Shown here: positions 25,401-32,345 of the stretch, one piece after another
Layout of the letters: every line of letters begins with the position of its first letter
Position numbering within the stretch: the stretch's first letter is position 1
From: Phycisphaerae bacterium
GTDB taxonomy: Bacteria > Planctomycetota > Phycisphaerae > UBA1845
Length of the DNA stretch: 64,000 nt
Direction of reading: 5' to 3'
Assembly (NCBI GenBank): GCA_022072505.1
Contig: JAJVHU010000013.1
Coordinates: 186,001 to 250,000, forward strand
Translations under genes and position numbers: made by a program
The notes under the pieces: generated by a model
Seen by the model: only the letters and a program-made list of their open reading frames with translations
The model's database searches: none
Told to the model about the DNA's origin: nothing

Positions 25401-27065
25401 TTCGTCGCCGGGCAGCCAAGTGCCGTATGTGGTCCAAGTCAAGAGCGTTGCGCCGTCCGCGGCATTCGGTGTTTGCCATCTGCGAGCCTCGGACACCCCC
25501 ACCGAGCCGCGGGCTTCAGCCCGCGCGAACGCACGAGTTTGAGTGTGCGCCGCGTCTTGCGAGTGATTTTGACCGTCCTGGATGTTCTCGCCGGACGTAG
25601 ATTCGCGCGGGCTGAAGCCGCGCGGCTCGGGATCCCCCGTCCTCACGAACCACTGATCCGACAAAAACGGTTCAATTGCCGTCTTGCTGCGATCGCTGTG
25701 GGCGAGGTCGATGTCGCGGTCTTCGATCTTCTCCAGCAGCCCGCGCGCCTCCAGGTCCGCAACCACTTTCTTGCGTCCCGCCGTGGAAAACTCCAGACCC
25801 TCGTAATTTGCGCTGTGCGGATTCACGCCGGCGGATCGGATCGACCCATCCGGCGCATGATGCCGATAGCTTCCCGGTTCCTCGATGCGGGCGATCCTTC
25901 CGTCCGGCTTCAGCACGTTGATCATCGGCAGGTTGTGCCGCACGCCCACCTGGTAGTCGTTCGGGTCATGCGCGGGCGTGATCTTCACGCAGCCCGTGCC
26001 CAGCATCGGGTCCGCCCACTCGTCGCAGATGAGAGGAATCTCCCGATTCACCAGCGGCAACAACAGCTTGCGGCCGGCTTTCGCCATGTCGCGCAGGGTC
26101 AGGAGCAAAGGCAGATGAGACGCGCGGCGTTCGGCGAGCGCGTCGAGACGCGCCTGCCATTCCGCGCGGACGGAAGCCCGTGTTTCGCCGGCGAGTTGCG
26201 CCCGCACCTCTGCCTCGGCGCGGGCGATGACTCCTTCGGGGTCCGGATGCACCGCCACCGCCACGTCCCCGAGCATCGTCTCCGGACGCGTGGTGGCGAT
26301 GATGACGTATTCCGGCGTCGAGCCGCGGACTTCCGTCCCCGCGGACTCGCCGGCGTGTGTAGACGTCAACTGACTCCGAGGATCCGCGCGGGATGAATCC
26401 CGCGGCTCGCTGAGCACCGGATACCGGATGTGATAAAAATGCCCCTTGACCGTCTCGTGGTACACCTCGTCGTCGGACACCGCCGTCTGCAACTGCGTGT
26501 CCCAGTTCACCAGGCGCTTGCCGCGGAAGATCAAACCGTCCTTGAACAGCTTGAAGAAGATGTGCCGCACCGCGCGCGACAGTCCCTCGTCGAAGGTGAA
26601 ACGCGTGCGGCTCCAGTCGCACGAGCAGCCCATCAATTTCAGTTGCGAGAGGATGCGCTTCTCGTATTCGTCCTTCCACGTCCAGATGCGGCGGACGAGT
26701 TCCTCGCGGGCCTCCTGCGGCGTGGCCCCGAGCTGATGGCGCGTCAGGCCCTCCTGCTCGCGGATGCGCTTCTCGACGACGGCCTGCGTGGCGATGCCCG
26801 CGTGGTCGGTCCCCGGCTGCCAGAGCGTGTTGAACCCTCGCATGCGATGCCAGCGGACGAGCACGTCCTGAAGCGTGTTGTTCAGCGCGTGCCCCAGGTG
26901 CAGCGCGCCGGTGACGTTCGGCGGAGGAATGACGATGCAGAAGGTCTTCTCGCGCGGACGACCGTCCGGGCGGGCGATGAACGCCCCGGCGGACTCCCAC
27001 GCGGCGTACACGTCGGGCTCCACCTGGCGCGGATCGTAGATTTTCTCGAGCGTCATGTGCGTCAT
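22425..27065 (-). CDS. valS: Valyl-tRNA synthetase enlarged by in-frame REP/RAYT insertions
   Basis: The enzyme charges tRNA-Val and is normally about 880-950 residues; here the frame has 1546. The core is complete: class I HLGH at 56-59, editing domain with TTRPETMLGD, TMSKS at 1040-1044, the anticodon-binding helical domain and the C-terminal coiled coil. Extra material lies at about residues 220-250 (divergent REP doublet), 479-520 and 725-779 (REP doublets), 522-724 (RAYT transposase), 1247-1303 (REP doublet with a duplicated arm), plus a lower-GC segment (about 831-950) and a zinc-binding insert between MPV and ETSEK (about 1080-1150). The frame is open throughout, so the gene is probably expressed as one polypeptide. 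The start could be 27065 or the ATG three codons later. Confidence 0.9.
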   Translation of the reverse strand: MTHMTLEKIYDPRQVEPDVYAAWESAGAFIARPDGRPREKTFCIVIPPPNVTGALHLGHALNNTLQDVLVRWHRMRGFNTLWQPGTDHAGIATQAVVEKRIREQEGLTRHQLGATPQEAREELVRRIWTWKDEYEKRILSQLKLMGCSCDWSRTRFTFDEGLSRAVRHIFFKLFKDGLIFRGKRLVNWDTQLQTAVSDDEVYHETVKGHFYHIRYPVLSEPRDSSRADPRSQLTSTHAGESAGTEVRGSTPEYVIIATTRPETMLGDVAVAVHPDPEGVIARAEAEVRAQLAGETRASVRAEWQARLDALAERRASHLPLLLTLRDMAKAGRKLLLPLVNREIPLICDEWADPMLGTGCVKITPAHDPNDYQVGVRHNLPMINVLKPDGRIARIEEPGSYRHHAPDGSIRSAGVNPHSANYEGLEFSTAGRKKVVADLEARGLLEKIEDRDIDLAHSDRSKTAIEPFLSDQWFVRTGDPEPRGFSPRESTSGENIQDGQNHSQDAAHTQTRAFARAEARGSVGVSEARRWQTPNAADGATLLTWTTYGTWLPGDERGSVSRAERVTGRQELRNLPGEPYDDEDQQRRSTALERMEGEAVWLTPEQARRVMECIAETCDRHAIQPLAVAVMANHVHILCQAAQHGQELLQLFKGYASFQLGKAFVLGNSPRWWTKSGSRRRIRAGSDLTAALEYVKSQEHPLCLWSFDTDAPDAIDLFERAPDRAAPRGFSPRESTSGEPRGFSPRESTSGENFAKSQDSLQDAAHTQTRTFARAEARGSGLAQAAMDEVIEGRIQVFPSRYAKSYLDWLGEKRDWCISRQLWWGHRIPIWSTQMRLSELLRDASYEPNRTVNEELSYVFEVSYGDVIIIQEIEGQNEWRLTSGVGLEGWEALDEALRFGDRAIRIILCPSVDIPPSEVQKQEYVRSSHALGFSDACPDDLDRMPGSDRTIRHAEDAGLTQDSDVLDTWFSSALWPFSTLGWPEETEDLKQYYPTTVLCTSRDIITNWVARMVMFGLYAMGRKPFDHVYIHPKILDGRGETMSKSKGNGVDPVDIIHTHGADALRYTMADMTTETQDIRMPVNYVCAHCGKLTDQALAIKNEEQNRKSRGVKLERGLQPSDVHRVKCSHKECGKEFATQWADADVKQQLGLGRETSEKFDIGRNFCNKLWNAARFAFMNLEGTPYRRIEPSDLLPEDRWILARLSQTCRRVHELLSQYQFSATVKELRDFFWDSLCDWYIELTKGRMSEPRGFSPRESTSGDNIEDGQDLSQDAAHPHPRGIARAEARGSGEVGAIARAEARGSGEVAQQVLAFCLDQTLRLFHPIIPFITERLWRQLNEIVPRRGLPGLAELPDPGGAEHAGEALLATAAFPPAEGHPALEQVAGGAQILEVFAQLQNVVRAVRDLRAACKVSPKDRVSAVVVLPPGQVESFRAQVHIVQRMAGVGEVTVVPEGSAQASRPKNAGSLRAGSLRVYVPGITDDAAERARATKELADVEKQITGKESRLRNEKFVANADPELVESERRRLAELAAHREALKEHLAELG
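23158..23325 (-). repeat. REP doublet 1 inside valS, upstream arm duplicated
   Basis: The palindromic arm (GAGCCGCGGGCTTCAGCCCG plus GCG) occurs at 23158 and again at 23200, a tandem duplication of 42 bp or 14 codons. The opposite arm (GCGCGGGCTGAAGCCGCGCG plus GCTC) is at 23301-23324, after a spacer shared with the other doublets. In valS it encodes EPRGFSPRESTSG and ARAEARGSGEV peptides between KGRM and AQQ. Confidence 0.9.
24240..24575 (-). other. Lower-GC segment within valS
   Basis: Between RIPIW and QDSDVLDTWFSS, where ValS proteins often carry a small metal-binding knuckle, about 115 residues with no recognised motif are encoded. The DNA is visibly richer in A and T than the rest of the window, with stretches such as ATAGAATAATCC. 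It is either a lineage-specific domain or an acquired segment; its boundaries are approximate. Confidence 0.55.
24730..24893 (-). repeat. REP doublet 2 inside valS, downstream arm duplicated
   Basis: One arm is at 24730-24753. The opposite arm occurs twice, at 24831-24854 and from 24870, a tandem duplication of 39 bp or 13 codons. GTAG precedes each copy of the opposite arm (24823-24826 and 24862-24865). It borders the C-terminal end of the transposase segment. Confidence 0.9.
24894..25503 (-). mobile_element. RAYT-type HUH/Y1 transposase segment inside valS
   Basis: About 203 residues (ValS 522-724) match the IS200-like Y1 / REP-associated tyrosine transposase family. It opens LLTWTTYGTWLPGDERG, typical of this group, has the metal-binding HUH motif at His633 and His635 (MANHVHIL), and a YxxxQ motif at Tyr693-Gln697 (YVKSQ) where the family has its catalytic tyrosine. 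It is read in the valS frame with no stop, bordered by REP doublets 2 and 3. In-frame GTG codons at 25502 and 25496 could start a separate protein, but no Shine-Dalgarno sequence precedes them. RAYTs are known to bind and cut REP hairpins; activity here is inferred. Confidence 0.88.
25504..25629 (-). repeat. REP doublet 3 inside valS, at the N-terminal side of the transposase segment
   Basis: Arms at 25504-25527 and 25605-25628 are in inverted orientation around a spacer nearly identical to that of doublet 2 (ACGAGTTTGAGTGTGCGCC). GTAG lies at 25597-25600, four bases before the second arm. The unit is 126 bp, exactly 42 codons. Confidence 0.92.
26320..26408 (-). repeat. REP doublet 4 inside valS, divergent
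   Basis: Arms beginning GAGCCGCGGACTTCCG (26320) and ending ATGAATCCCGCGGCTC (to 26408) are related to the other REP arms but differ in sequence, and the spacer differs. It encodes about 30 residues (EPRDSSRADP... to ...EVRGSTPE) directly before the YVIIATTRPETM motif of the editing domain. It looks like an older insertion. Confidence 0.75.
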
Positions 27066-27133
27066 CTTCGGGTTTCGGACACGGGTTTCGGATTCAGGTT
27101 CGGACTCGCGTCACGGGCGGCGGCGTAGGCGCG

Positions 27134-27161
27134 AAGGTAGGCGCCGCCGCCGCGATGTCAA
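27134..27161 (-). promoter_or_regulatory. Promoter of valS
   Basis: On the minus strand TTGACA (27161-27156) and TACCTT (27139-27134) are separated by 16 bp, about 70 bp before the valS start. Confidence 0.6.
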
Positions 27162-27209
27162 ACTTTCGGGGGCATCCACGCCTCTCGGCAATCTCAGTGG
27201 AAACAAGAA

Positions 27210-27240
27210 GGCGGCGCGCCGGTCGCACCGGCGCGCCGCC
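27210..27240 (-). terminator. Intrinsic terminator after the first subtilase gene
   Basis: A perfect 14-bp stem (27210-27223 with 27227-27240, GGCGGCGCGCCGGT and complement) with a 3-nt loop lies 33 bp after the stop. On the minus strand it is followed by TTCTTGTTTCC. It should also insulate valS. Confidence 0.85.
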
Positions 27241-27272
27241 CGATCTGTCCCGACCTTCTTGAAAGGTCTCGC

Positions 27273-29210
27273 TTACTCGCAGGCGGCCGTCACCGGGTCA
27301 AAGCAGCCCGGATCGACCATCTGCGCCGTGACCGAGGTGTAGCAGCAGGCGAAAAGGACCGCCTTCCGCTCGAACACCACGACGTTGAAGTTCGCGCCGT
27401 TGACGTTCACGGTCACGAACTGCCCGTTGTAGGCGTCCGTCCGGTACACGACCTTGATCTTCGCCTCGCCCCGCGCGGAGCACTTGACGTTGAACTTCTT
27501 GATCGCGTCGCACGGGCAGGCGCTGCGGCAGGAGGCGCCTTCGCCGAGGAACGTGCCGCCGCGGCCGGTGCAGGTCCGCTCGGTGAGCTGCTCGCAGTCC
27601 TGATCGTTCACGCAGCAGGCCCCCGGCTGCTGGCAGGAGACCTGACCGCAGTCGCGCCCGAAGCTGGGCAGACCGCCCTGCGCCCGACAATCCTGCGGCA
27701 GCGCCTCGCTGCACGATCCGTCCTCGAAGCAGCAGGCATACGGATCGTTCGCGTTGAGCACCCGGTTGACCGCCTCGTAGGCGTCCACCATGCCCCAGCC
27801 GTAGGAGTTATCCTCGCCGGTGTTGCCGAGATCCACGGCCGTTTCGTAGATCACCTGCTTGATGTCGTCCACGCTGATGTTCGGGTTGGCCTGACGCATC
27901 AAGGCGACGACGCCGTTGATGTGCGGCGACGCCATCGACGTTCCGCTCAGACGCCCGTAGCGGTTGCCCGGCAGCGCCGAATTCACGTCCACGCCCGGCG
28001 CGGAAATGTCCGGCTTGATCGCCTCACGGCCGTCCGGCGTGCAGCGCGTCGGACCGCGCGACGAGAAGCTGGCGATCGGCCAGTTCGGATTGTTCGCGTC
28101 CACCGCCGCCACCGCGTGGCAGTTGTACGGCGTCGTGGCGCGGTCGGCAGGACGCCGAAGCCCGCCGCTGCCCTCGTTGCCCGCCGAGTAGATCATCACG
28201 ATCCCCGCCGCCTCGCAGGCGTCGATCGCGCTCCAGAACGTCTGATCGCAGTTCGGATACCCGTGGCCCGTCGTCACGCCCCACGAGTTCGAATTCACCG
28301 CCGGGACGTCCCAGTTCGTATTCGGATTGCCATCCGGGTCCACCATCCACTCATAGGACAACAGAACGTCCGCCACGGTGCGCGGAATGCTGATCCGGTC
28401 GATGGGCGCCGCCGCGATCCAATAAGCGCCGGGAGCGACGCCGATTACCTCACCCGGAGGTCCGCCGCAGACCGTCCCGATCGTGTGCGTGCCGTGCCCG
28501 TTGTTGTCATACGGGAAGGTGTCCGGCTCGCTCACCGGGTCGAACCACGCCCACTCCGGGTGGCCTTGGTACCGCGAGTCCGCCACGCCCGCCCAGCGAT
28601 CGCGCAGCGCCGGGTGATTGCCGTCCACGCCGGTGTCCGTGTTCGACACCAGCACGCCCGTGCCGTCGATGCCGATCGCCCAGACTTCCGGCGCGCGGAT
28701 CGCCACCAGGCCGATCTCCGCCCCCGCCGGCTCCTGACCGTCGTCGATCGAGTTTTCCTGCACCGGCATCGGTTCGATCAACTCGATTTCGTAGTCGTAG
28801 TAAACCTTGTACACATCCTCGCGCTGGGCGATCTGCTCGATCATCGCCTTCGTCGCCACGACGTGGAAGAAGTTGCGGATCCAGAACGCGCGGAACTCAC
28901 GCACCGCCCCGGCGTCCACGCCCTGCTGAAGGAACGCCCGCATCGGTCCCTGCGACGCATCCGCCACGCCCTGCAGCGCCAGGACGACGTGCTCGTGACG
29001 ACGCTGAAGCGTCGCCCGCTCCACGTCCATCTGACGCGTCGCCGCCTCGAGATCCACCTGGTCGTTCAGGTAGACCAGCACCGAGAACTCCTGATCCGCC
29101 GGCGCGCCGGCGATGATCTCCTGCAAACCTTCATCAATCTGTCCGGCGCTCGCCGCCGACGCCAGGAGCGTCCCCAGCCCCAGCGTATACGCCCACATGC
29201 TCCGTCTCAT
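27273..29210 (-). CDS. Secreted S8 subtilisin-family protease, paralogue 1
   Basis: The start at 29210 is preceded by AGGAGG and opens a signal peptide (residues 1-22, ending SAASAG). After a propeptide-like region (about 25-150) comes the peptidase S8 domain with Asp192 (NTDTGVDGNHP), His239 (NGHGTHTIGT), oxyanion Asn345 (SAGNEG) and nucleophile Ser425 (GTSMASPH). From about residue 500 the sequence turns Cys-rich, with two CCxxDxxC-type repeats (CCFEDGSC, PGACCVNDQDC), then a C-terminal beta domain. At 645 residues it is shorter than its neighbour because it has fewer Cys repeats. It is an extracellular or periplasmic endopeptidase of unknown target. Confidence 0.92.
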   Translation of the reverse strand: MRRSMWAYTLGLGTLLASAASAGQIDEGLQEIIAGAPADQEFSVLVYLNDQVDLEAATRQMDVERATLQRRHEHVVLALQGVADASQGPMRAFLQQGVDAGAVREFRAFWIRNFFHVVATKAMIEQIAQREDVYKVYYDYEIELIEPMPVQENSIDDGQEPAGAEIGLVAIRAPEVWAIGIDGTGVLVSNTDTGVDGNHPALRDRWAGVADSRYQGHPEWAWFDPVSEPDTFPYDNNGHGTHTIGTVCGGPPGEVIGVAPGAYWIAAAPIDRISIPRTVADVLLSYEWMVDPDGNPNTNWDVPAVNSNSWGVTTGHGYPNCDQTFWSAIDACEAAGIVMIYSAGNEGSGGLRRPADRATTPYNCHAVAAVDANNPNWPIASFSSRGPTRCTPDGREAIKPDISAPGVDVNSALPGNRYGRLSGTSMASPHINGVVALMRQANPNISVDDIKQVIYETAVDLGNTGEDNSYGWGMVDAYEAVNRVLNANDPYACCFEDGSCSEALPQDCRAQGGLPSFGRDCGQVSCQQPGACCVNDQDCEQLTERTCTGRGGTFLGEGASCRSACPCDAIKKFNVKCSARGEAKIKVVYRTDAYNGQFVTVNVNGANFNVVVFERKAVLFACCYTSVTAQMVDPGCFDPVTAACE

Positions 29211-29344
29211 CACGTTCCTCCTGTTGAATGCCCCGAATCTCCCCCTCCGCCGGAACCGGCGCCCGGCGGCTGTCGCTCGCCAACCGCGGCGCCGCACGAC
29301 GCTTCCCGTCGTTGCGCCCCGGCCGCGCACTTTATCTCAAGATC

Positions 29345-29382
29345 GCCGCGTCCGCGGACGGTCCTCCGCCCGCGGACGCGGC
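29345..29382 (-). terminator. Long inverted repeat after the second subtilase gene
   Basis: GCCGCGTCCGCGG (29345-29357) and CCGCGGACGCGGC (29370-29382) form a perfect 13-bp stem with a 12-nt loop, 20 bp beyond the stop. There is no U tract, so it is either a Rho-assisted or weak terminator or an mRNA-stabilising hairpin. Confidence 0.5.
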
Positions 29383-29402
29383 TTCGTTCGCTCATTCTCA
29401 CG

Positions 29403-31589
29403 TCACGGACATTGCGCCGTCACGGTGTTCGTGCAATCCGGATCCACCACGCGCACCGGAACCGGACCGCTGAACGGACCGGCGATCAGCTTCGCCTTGT
29501 CGCCCAACACGCCGGTGACCACCCGCGTCCCGCGCACATCCACCGTGATGCGCTGTCCGTTCATGCTGTTGTCGATGATCTTCACGACCACCTTGACGTT
29601 GCCCGAGTCGTTGCACTTCGCCTTCAGCTTCGCGATCTTGTCGCACGGACAGGCGTTCGTGCAGGTCGTGTCATGACCCTTGAACGAACCGCCCGCCGCT
29701 CGGCACGCGTCCGGACCCAGGATCTGGCATTCGTCGTCCGTCACGCAGCAGGCGCCCGGTTGCGGGCATCCCGCGTCCTCGCAACTGAGGCCGTGACCGC
29801 TGAACTCGCCGCCCGCGTTCTCGCAGGCCACCGGACCCAGCATCTGGCACGTCCCGTCATCGAAGCAGCACGCGCCCGGTTGCGGACAATCCGCCGAACC
29901 GCAGTCGCCCTCGCTCCAGTCCGATCCCGGCGCCGTGCAGTTCGCCTCGAGAATGTCCTCGCACGACCCGTCGTCAAAGCAGCACGCCCCCGGTTGCGGG
30001 CACGATATCTGACCGCATTCATACCCGAACCGGGACTTCCCGCCCGCCGCCCGGCAATCCTGCGGCAGCACGTCGCTGCACGACCCGTCGCCGAAGCAGC
30101 AGGCATACGGATCGTTCGCGTTCAGCACCCGGCTGACCGCCTCGAACGCATCGACCATCCCCCACCCGTAGGAATTGTCCTCGCCCGGGTTGCCCAGATC
30201 GACGGCGGTTTCGTACATCACCTGCTTCATGTCATCGACGCTGATGTTCGGATTCGCCTGGCGCATCAGGGCCGCCACGCCGTTGATGTGCGGCGACGCC
30301 ATCGACGTGCCGCTCAGACGCCCGTAGCCGCCGCCCGGAAGCGACGACCGCACGTCCACGCCCGGCGCTCCGATGTCCGGCTTGATCGCCTGGCGACCGT
30401 CCGGCGTGCAGTTCGTCGGTCCCCGCGACGAGAAGCTGGCGATCGGCCAGTTCGGATTGTTGGCGTCAATTGCCGCCACCGCGTTGCAGTTGTAATCCGT
30501 CGTGGCGCGGTCCGCCGGACGCCGCAAGCCCGAGCTGCCCTCGTTGCCCGCGGAGAACGTCACGAAAACCCCCGCCGCCTCGCACGCGTCCACGTAACTC
30601 CAGAACGTCTGATCGCACGGCGGATACCCGTGTCCCGTGGTCACGCCCCATGAGTTCGAGTTCGTCGCGGGAACGTCCCAGTTCGTGTTCGGGTTGCCGT
30701 CCGGATCCGCCAGCCACTGGAAGGACAGAATCGCGTCCGCCACCGTCCGCGGAATGCCGCCGCCGCGGTCGATCGGCGCCGCGGCGATCCAAAGCGATCC
30801 CGGCGCCACGCCGATCTGATCGCCCGGAGGACCGCCCGTCACCGTCCCCATCGTGTGCGTGCCGTGACCGTTTGAGTCACGCGGAAAGTCATGCCGGCCG
30901 CCGAAGGGGTCGAAATACGCCCACTCCGGATGACCGTCGTAGCGAGAGTCCGCCACGCCCGCCCAGCGATCACGCAGCGCCGGGTGATTGCCGTCCACGC
31001 CGGTGTCCATGTTGGACACCAGAACGCCCGAACCGTCGATCCCCATCGCCCAGACTTCCGGCGCGCGGATCGCCACCAGCCCGATCTCCGGCGCCTGAGG
31101 AATCTCCTCATCATCGCTGTTCAGTGCGTCCGCGACCGCTATCGGCTCGATTAACTCGATCTCGTAGTCAAAGTAAACGCGGTCCACGTCCGGATGCGCC
31201 GCCAACTCGATGATCTTCGCCTTCGTCGCTTCGACGATGAAGAGGTTGCGGATCCAGACGGCCTCGAAGCTGCGAACCCCCCCGTCGGCAACGCTGCCTT
31301 GAAGGAAAGTCCGGACCGCGCCCTGAGTCGTGTCCGCCACGCCCTGCAGCGAGACGATGACATGCTCATGCCGGCGCTGCAGCGTCGCCCGCTCCACGTC
31401 CATCTGACGCGTCGCCGCAGAAAGATCGACCTGCTCATTCAAAAACGCGATGACGGAAAACACCTGATCGTCAGGCGCTCCGTCCAGAATCTCCTGCAAC
31501 CCGGGATCGATCTGACCGCCTCGTGCATTTGTGCCCGCAAGGCACAGCGCAGCAAGGACCGGCATGCTCCAACGGCAATACCTTCGCAT
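29403..31589 (-). CDS. Secreted S8 subtilisin-family protease, paralogue 2
   Basis: This is a tandem duplicate of the next gene downstream, nearly identical across the propeptide and catalytic domain. The ATG at 31589 follows AGGAGGGG; the signal peptide ends near ARGG (residue 25). The catalytic residues are Asp195, His242 and Ser428, with Asn348 in the oxyanion hole. After the catalytic domain there are four Cys-rich units of the type CPQPGACCFDDGSC...C...G..., against two in paralogue 1, and a final beta domain. At 728 residues it is an exported protease, and the extra units may mediate surface binding. It has its own promoter. Confidence 0.92.
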   Translation of the reverse strand: MRRYCRWSMPVLAALCLAGTNARGGQIDPGLQEILDGAPDDQVFSVIAFLNEQVDLSAATRQMDVERATLQRRHEHVIVSLQGVADTTQGAVRTFLQGSVADGGVRSFEAVWIRNLFIVEATKAKIIELAAHPDVDRVYFDYEIELIEPIAVADALNSDDEEIPQAPEIGLVAIRAPEVWAMGIDGSGVLVSNMDTGVDGNHPALRDRWAGVADSRYDGHPEWAYFDPFGGRHDFPRDSNGHGTHTMGTVTGGPPGDQIGVAPGSLWIAAAPIDRGGGIPRTVADAILSFQWLADPDGNPNTNWDVPATNSNSWGVTTGHGYPPCDQTFWSYVDACEAAGVFVTFSAGNEGSSGLRRPADRATTDYNCNAVAAIDANNPNWPIASFSSRGPTNCTPDGRQAIKPDIGAPGVDVRSSLPGGGYGRLSGTSMASPHINGVAALMRQANPNISVDDMKQVMYETAVDLGNPGEDNSYGWGMVDAFEAVSRVLNANDPYACCFGDGSCSDVLPQDCRAAGGKSRFGYECGQISCPQPGACCFDDGSCEDILEANCTAPGSDWSEGDCGSADCPQPGACCFDDGTCQMLGPVACENAGGEFSGHGLSCEDAGCPQPGACCVTDDECQILGPDACRAAGGSFKGHDTTCTNACPCDKIAKLKAKCNDSGNVKVVVKIIDNSMNGQRITVDVRGTRVVTGVLGDKAKLIAGPFSGPVPVRVVDPDCTNTVTAQCP

Positions 31590-31982
31590 GCTCCCCTCCT
31601 GAAAGGTAAGGATTCCCACCACCCCGGAGTCGCACCCGCGACTCCGCCCCCAGATGCCCGCACTCGCCGACATTATTGCGACGAGGCGCAGCGACTTTTC
31701 GCATTCTAACACCGCCGGGGACTCAATCAAAGACCAATATGTGCCAACTGACTAAGTTATTCGGACTCAAGCCCCTCGGACGGCCCGGCGGTCATGTTTT
31801 AAAACGAATAAAACATTATTTTCCAGGCACTATCTCCGGTAACCACAGATCCGCCGATATCAGTAGCACAAGGAGGTTTCATTTCGTTTCGGGATATCTC
31901 GGGATCGAAGACGTAGTCCACCGAGGTTGTGAGGCGCCTCCACCCCTGAACCTGTCCAGGCGGCGACACCAGGGTTTTGAAC
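31590..31982. other. Intergenic region between the subtilase and the small protein
   Basis: It holds the subtilase promoter at 31703-31730. The part from about 31735 to 31900 is less GC-rich than its surroundings (for example TTTTAAAACGAATAAAAC) and contains no gene I can support. Confidence 0.55.
31703..31730 (-). promoter_or_regulatory. Promoter of the second subtilase gene
   Basis: On the minus strand TTGATT (31730-31725) and TAGAAT (31708-31703) are 16 bp apart, about 115 bp before the start codon. Confidence 0.65.
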
Positions 31983-32300
31983 ATGTCGCAAATCCCCCCC
32001 AGCGTGGTCATCTCCAGCCTTCAGGCGGGTTTGCAGGCGCAATACGTCGCCGCCGCGCAGGAGAGGGATGAAGCGGCGCAAGCGGGGGCGGTGGTGCGCC
32101 AGGCCAAGGCGACCAACCTCGCGGGCGAAACCGTCGGCGTCACGGATGAGGACACGGCGGTCTTTGCGGATTCCGAGGGAACCGGCTCCCAGGGACGCAG
32201 CTTCGATAGCGCTGACGCGAATGCCGAATCTCTTCCGGAACCCGCGGACCCCGACCCGGAGTCCGACGACGGAAGGACGCATCTCGATGTTCAAGCCTGA
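31983..32300 (+). CDS. Small Ala/Gln/Asp-rich conserved protein
   Basis: The 105-residue acidic protein begins MSQIPPSVVISSLQAGLQAQYVAAAQERDEA (from residue 1), a helical segment, followed by a low-complexity Asp/Glu/Pro/Ser tail. No catalytic motif or membrane segment is seen. I prefer this frame over the overlapping minus-strand frame because its composition is protein-like and the other is Arg-rich. The ATG at 31983 has only a weak site (CAGGG) upstream. Function is unknown. Confidence 0.6.
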   Translation: MSQIPPSVVISSLQAGLQAQYVAAAQERDEAAQAGAVVRQAKATNLAGETVGVTDEDTAVFADSEGTGSQGRSFDSADANAESLPEPADPDPESDDGRTHLDVQA

Positions 32301-32345
32301 ACGGCGCGGAGGCGGAAAAGGGCGCGGCCTCGGCGCCGCGAAGTG

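Noticed and set aside
22425-27065. Intein as the explanation for the oversized ValS
   Set aside because: No Cys/Ser splice junction, no HN end and no Hint-domain blocks; the inserted protein is a HUH/Y1 transposase with REP borders.
27921-30653. A 910-residue frame on the plus strand opposite the subtilases
   Set aside because: Arg/His/Val-rich composition with no motif; it mirrors the codon bias of the two real genes on the other strand.
31860-32294. Minus-strand frame overlapping the small protein at 31983
   Set aside because: Arg/Val/Gly-rich shadow; the plus-strand frame has a normal protein composition.
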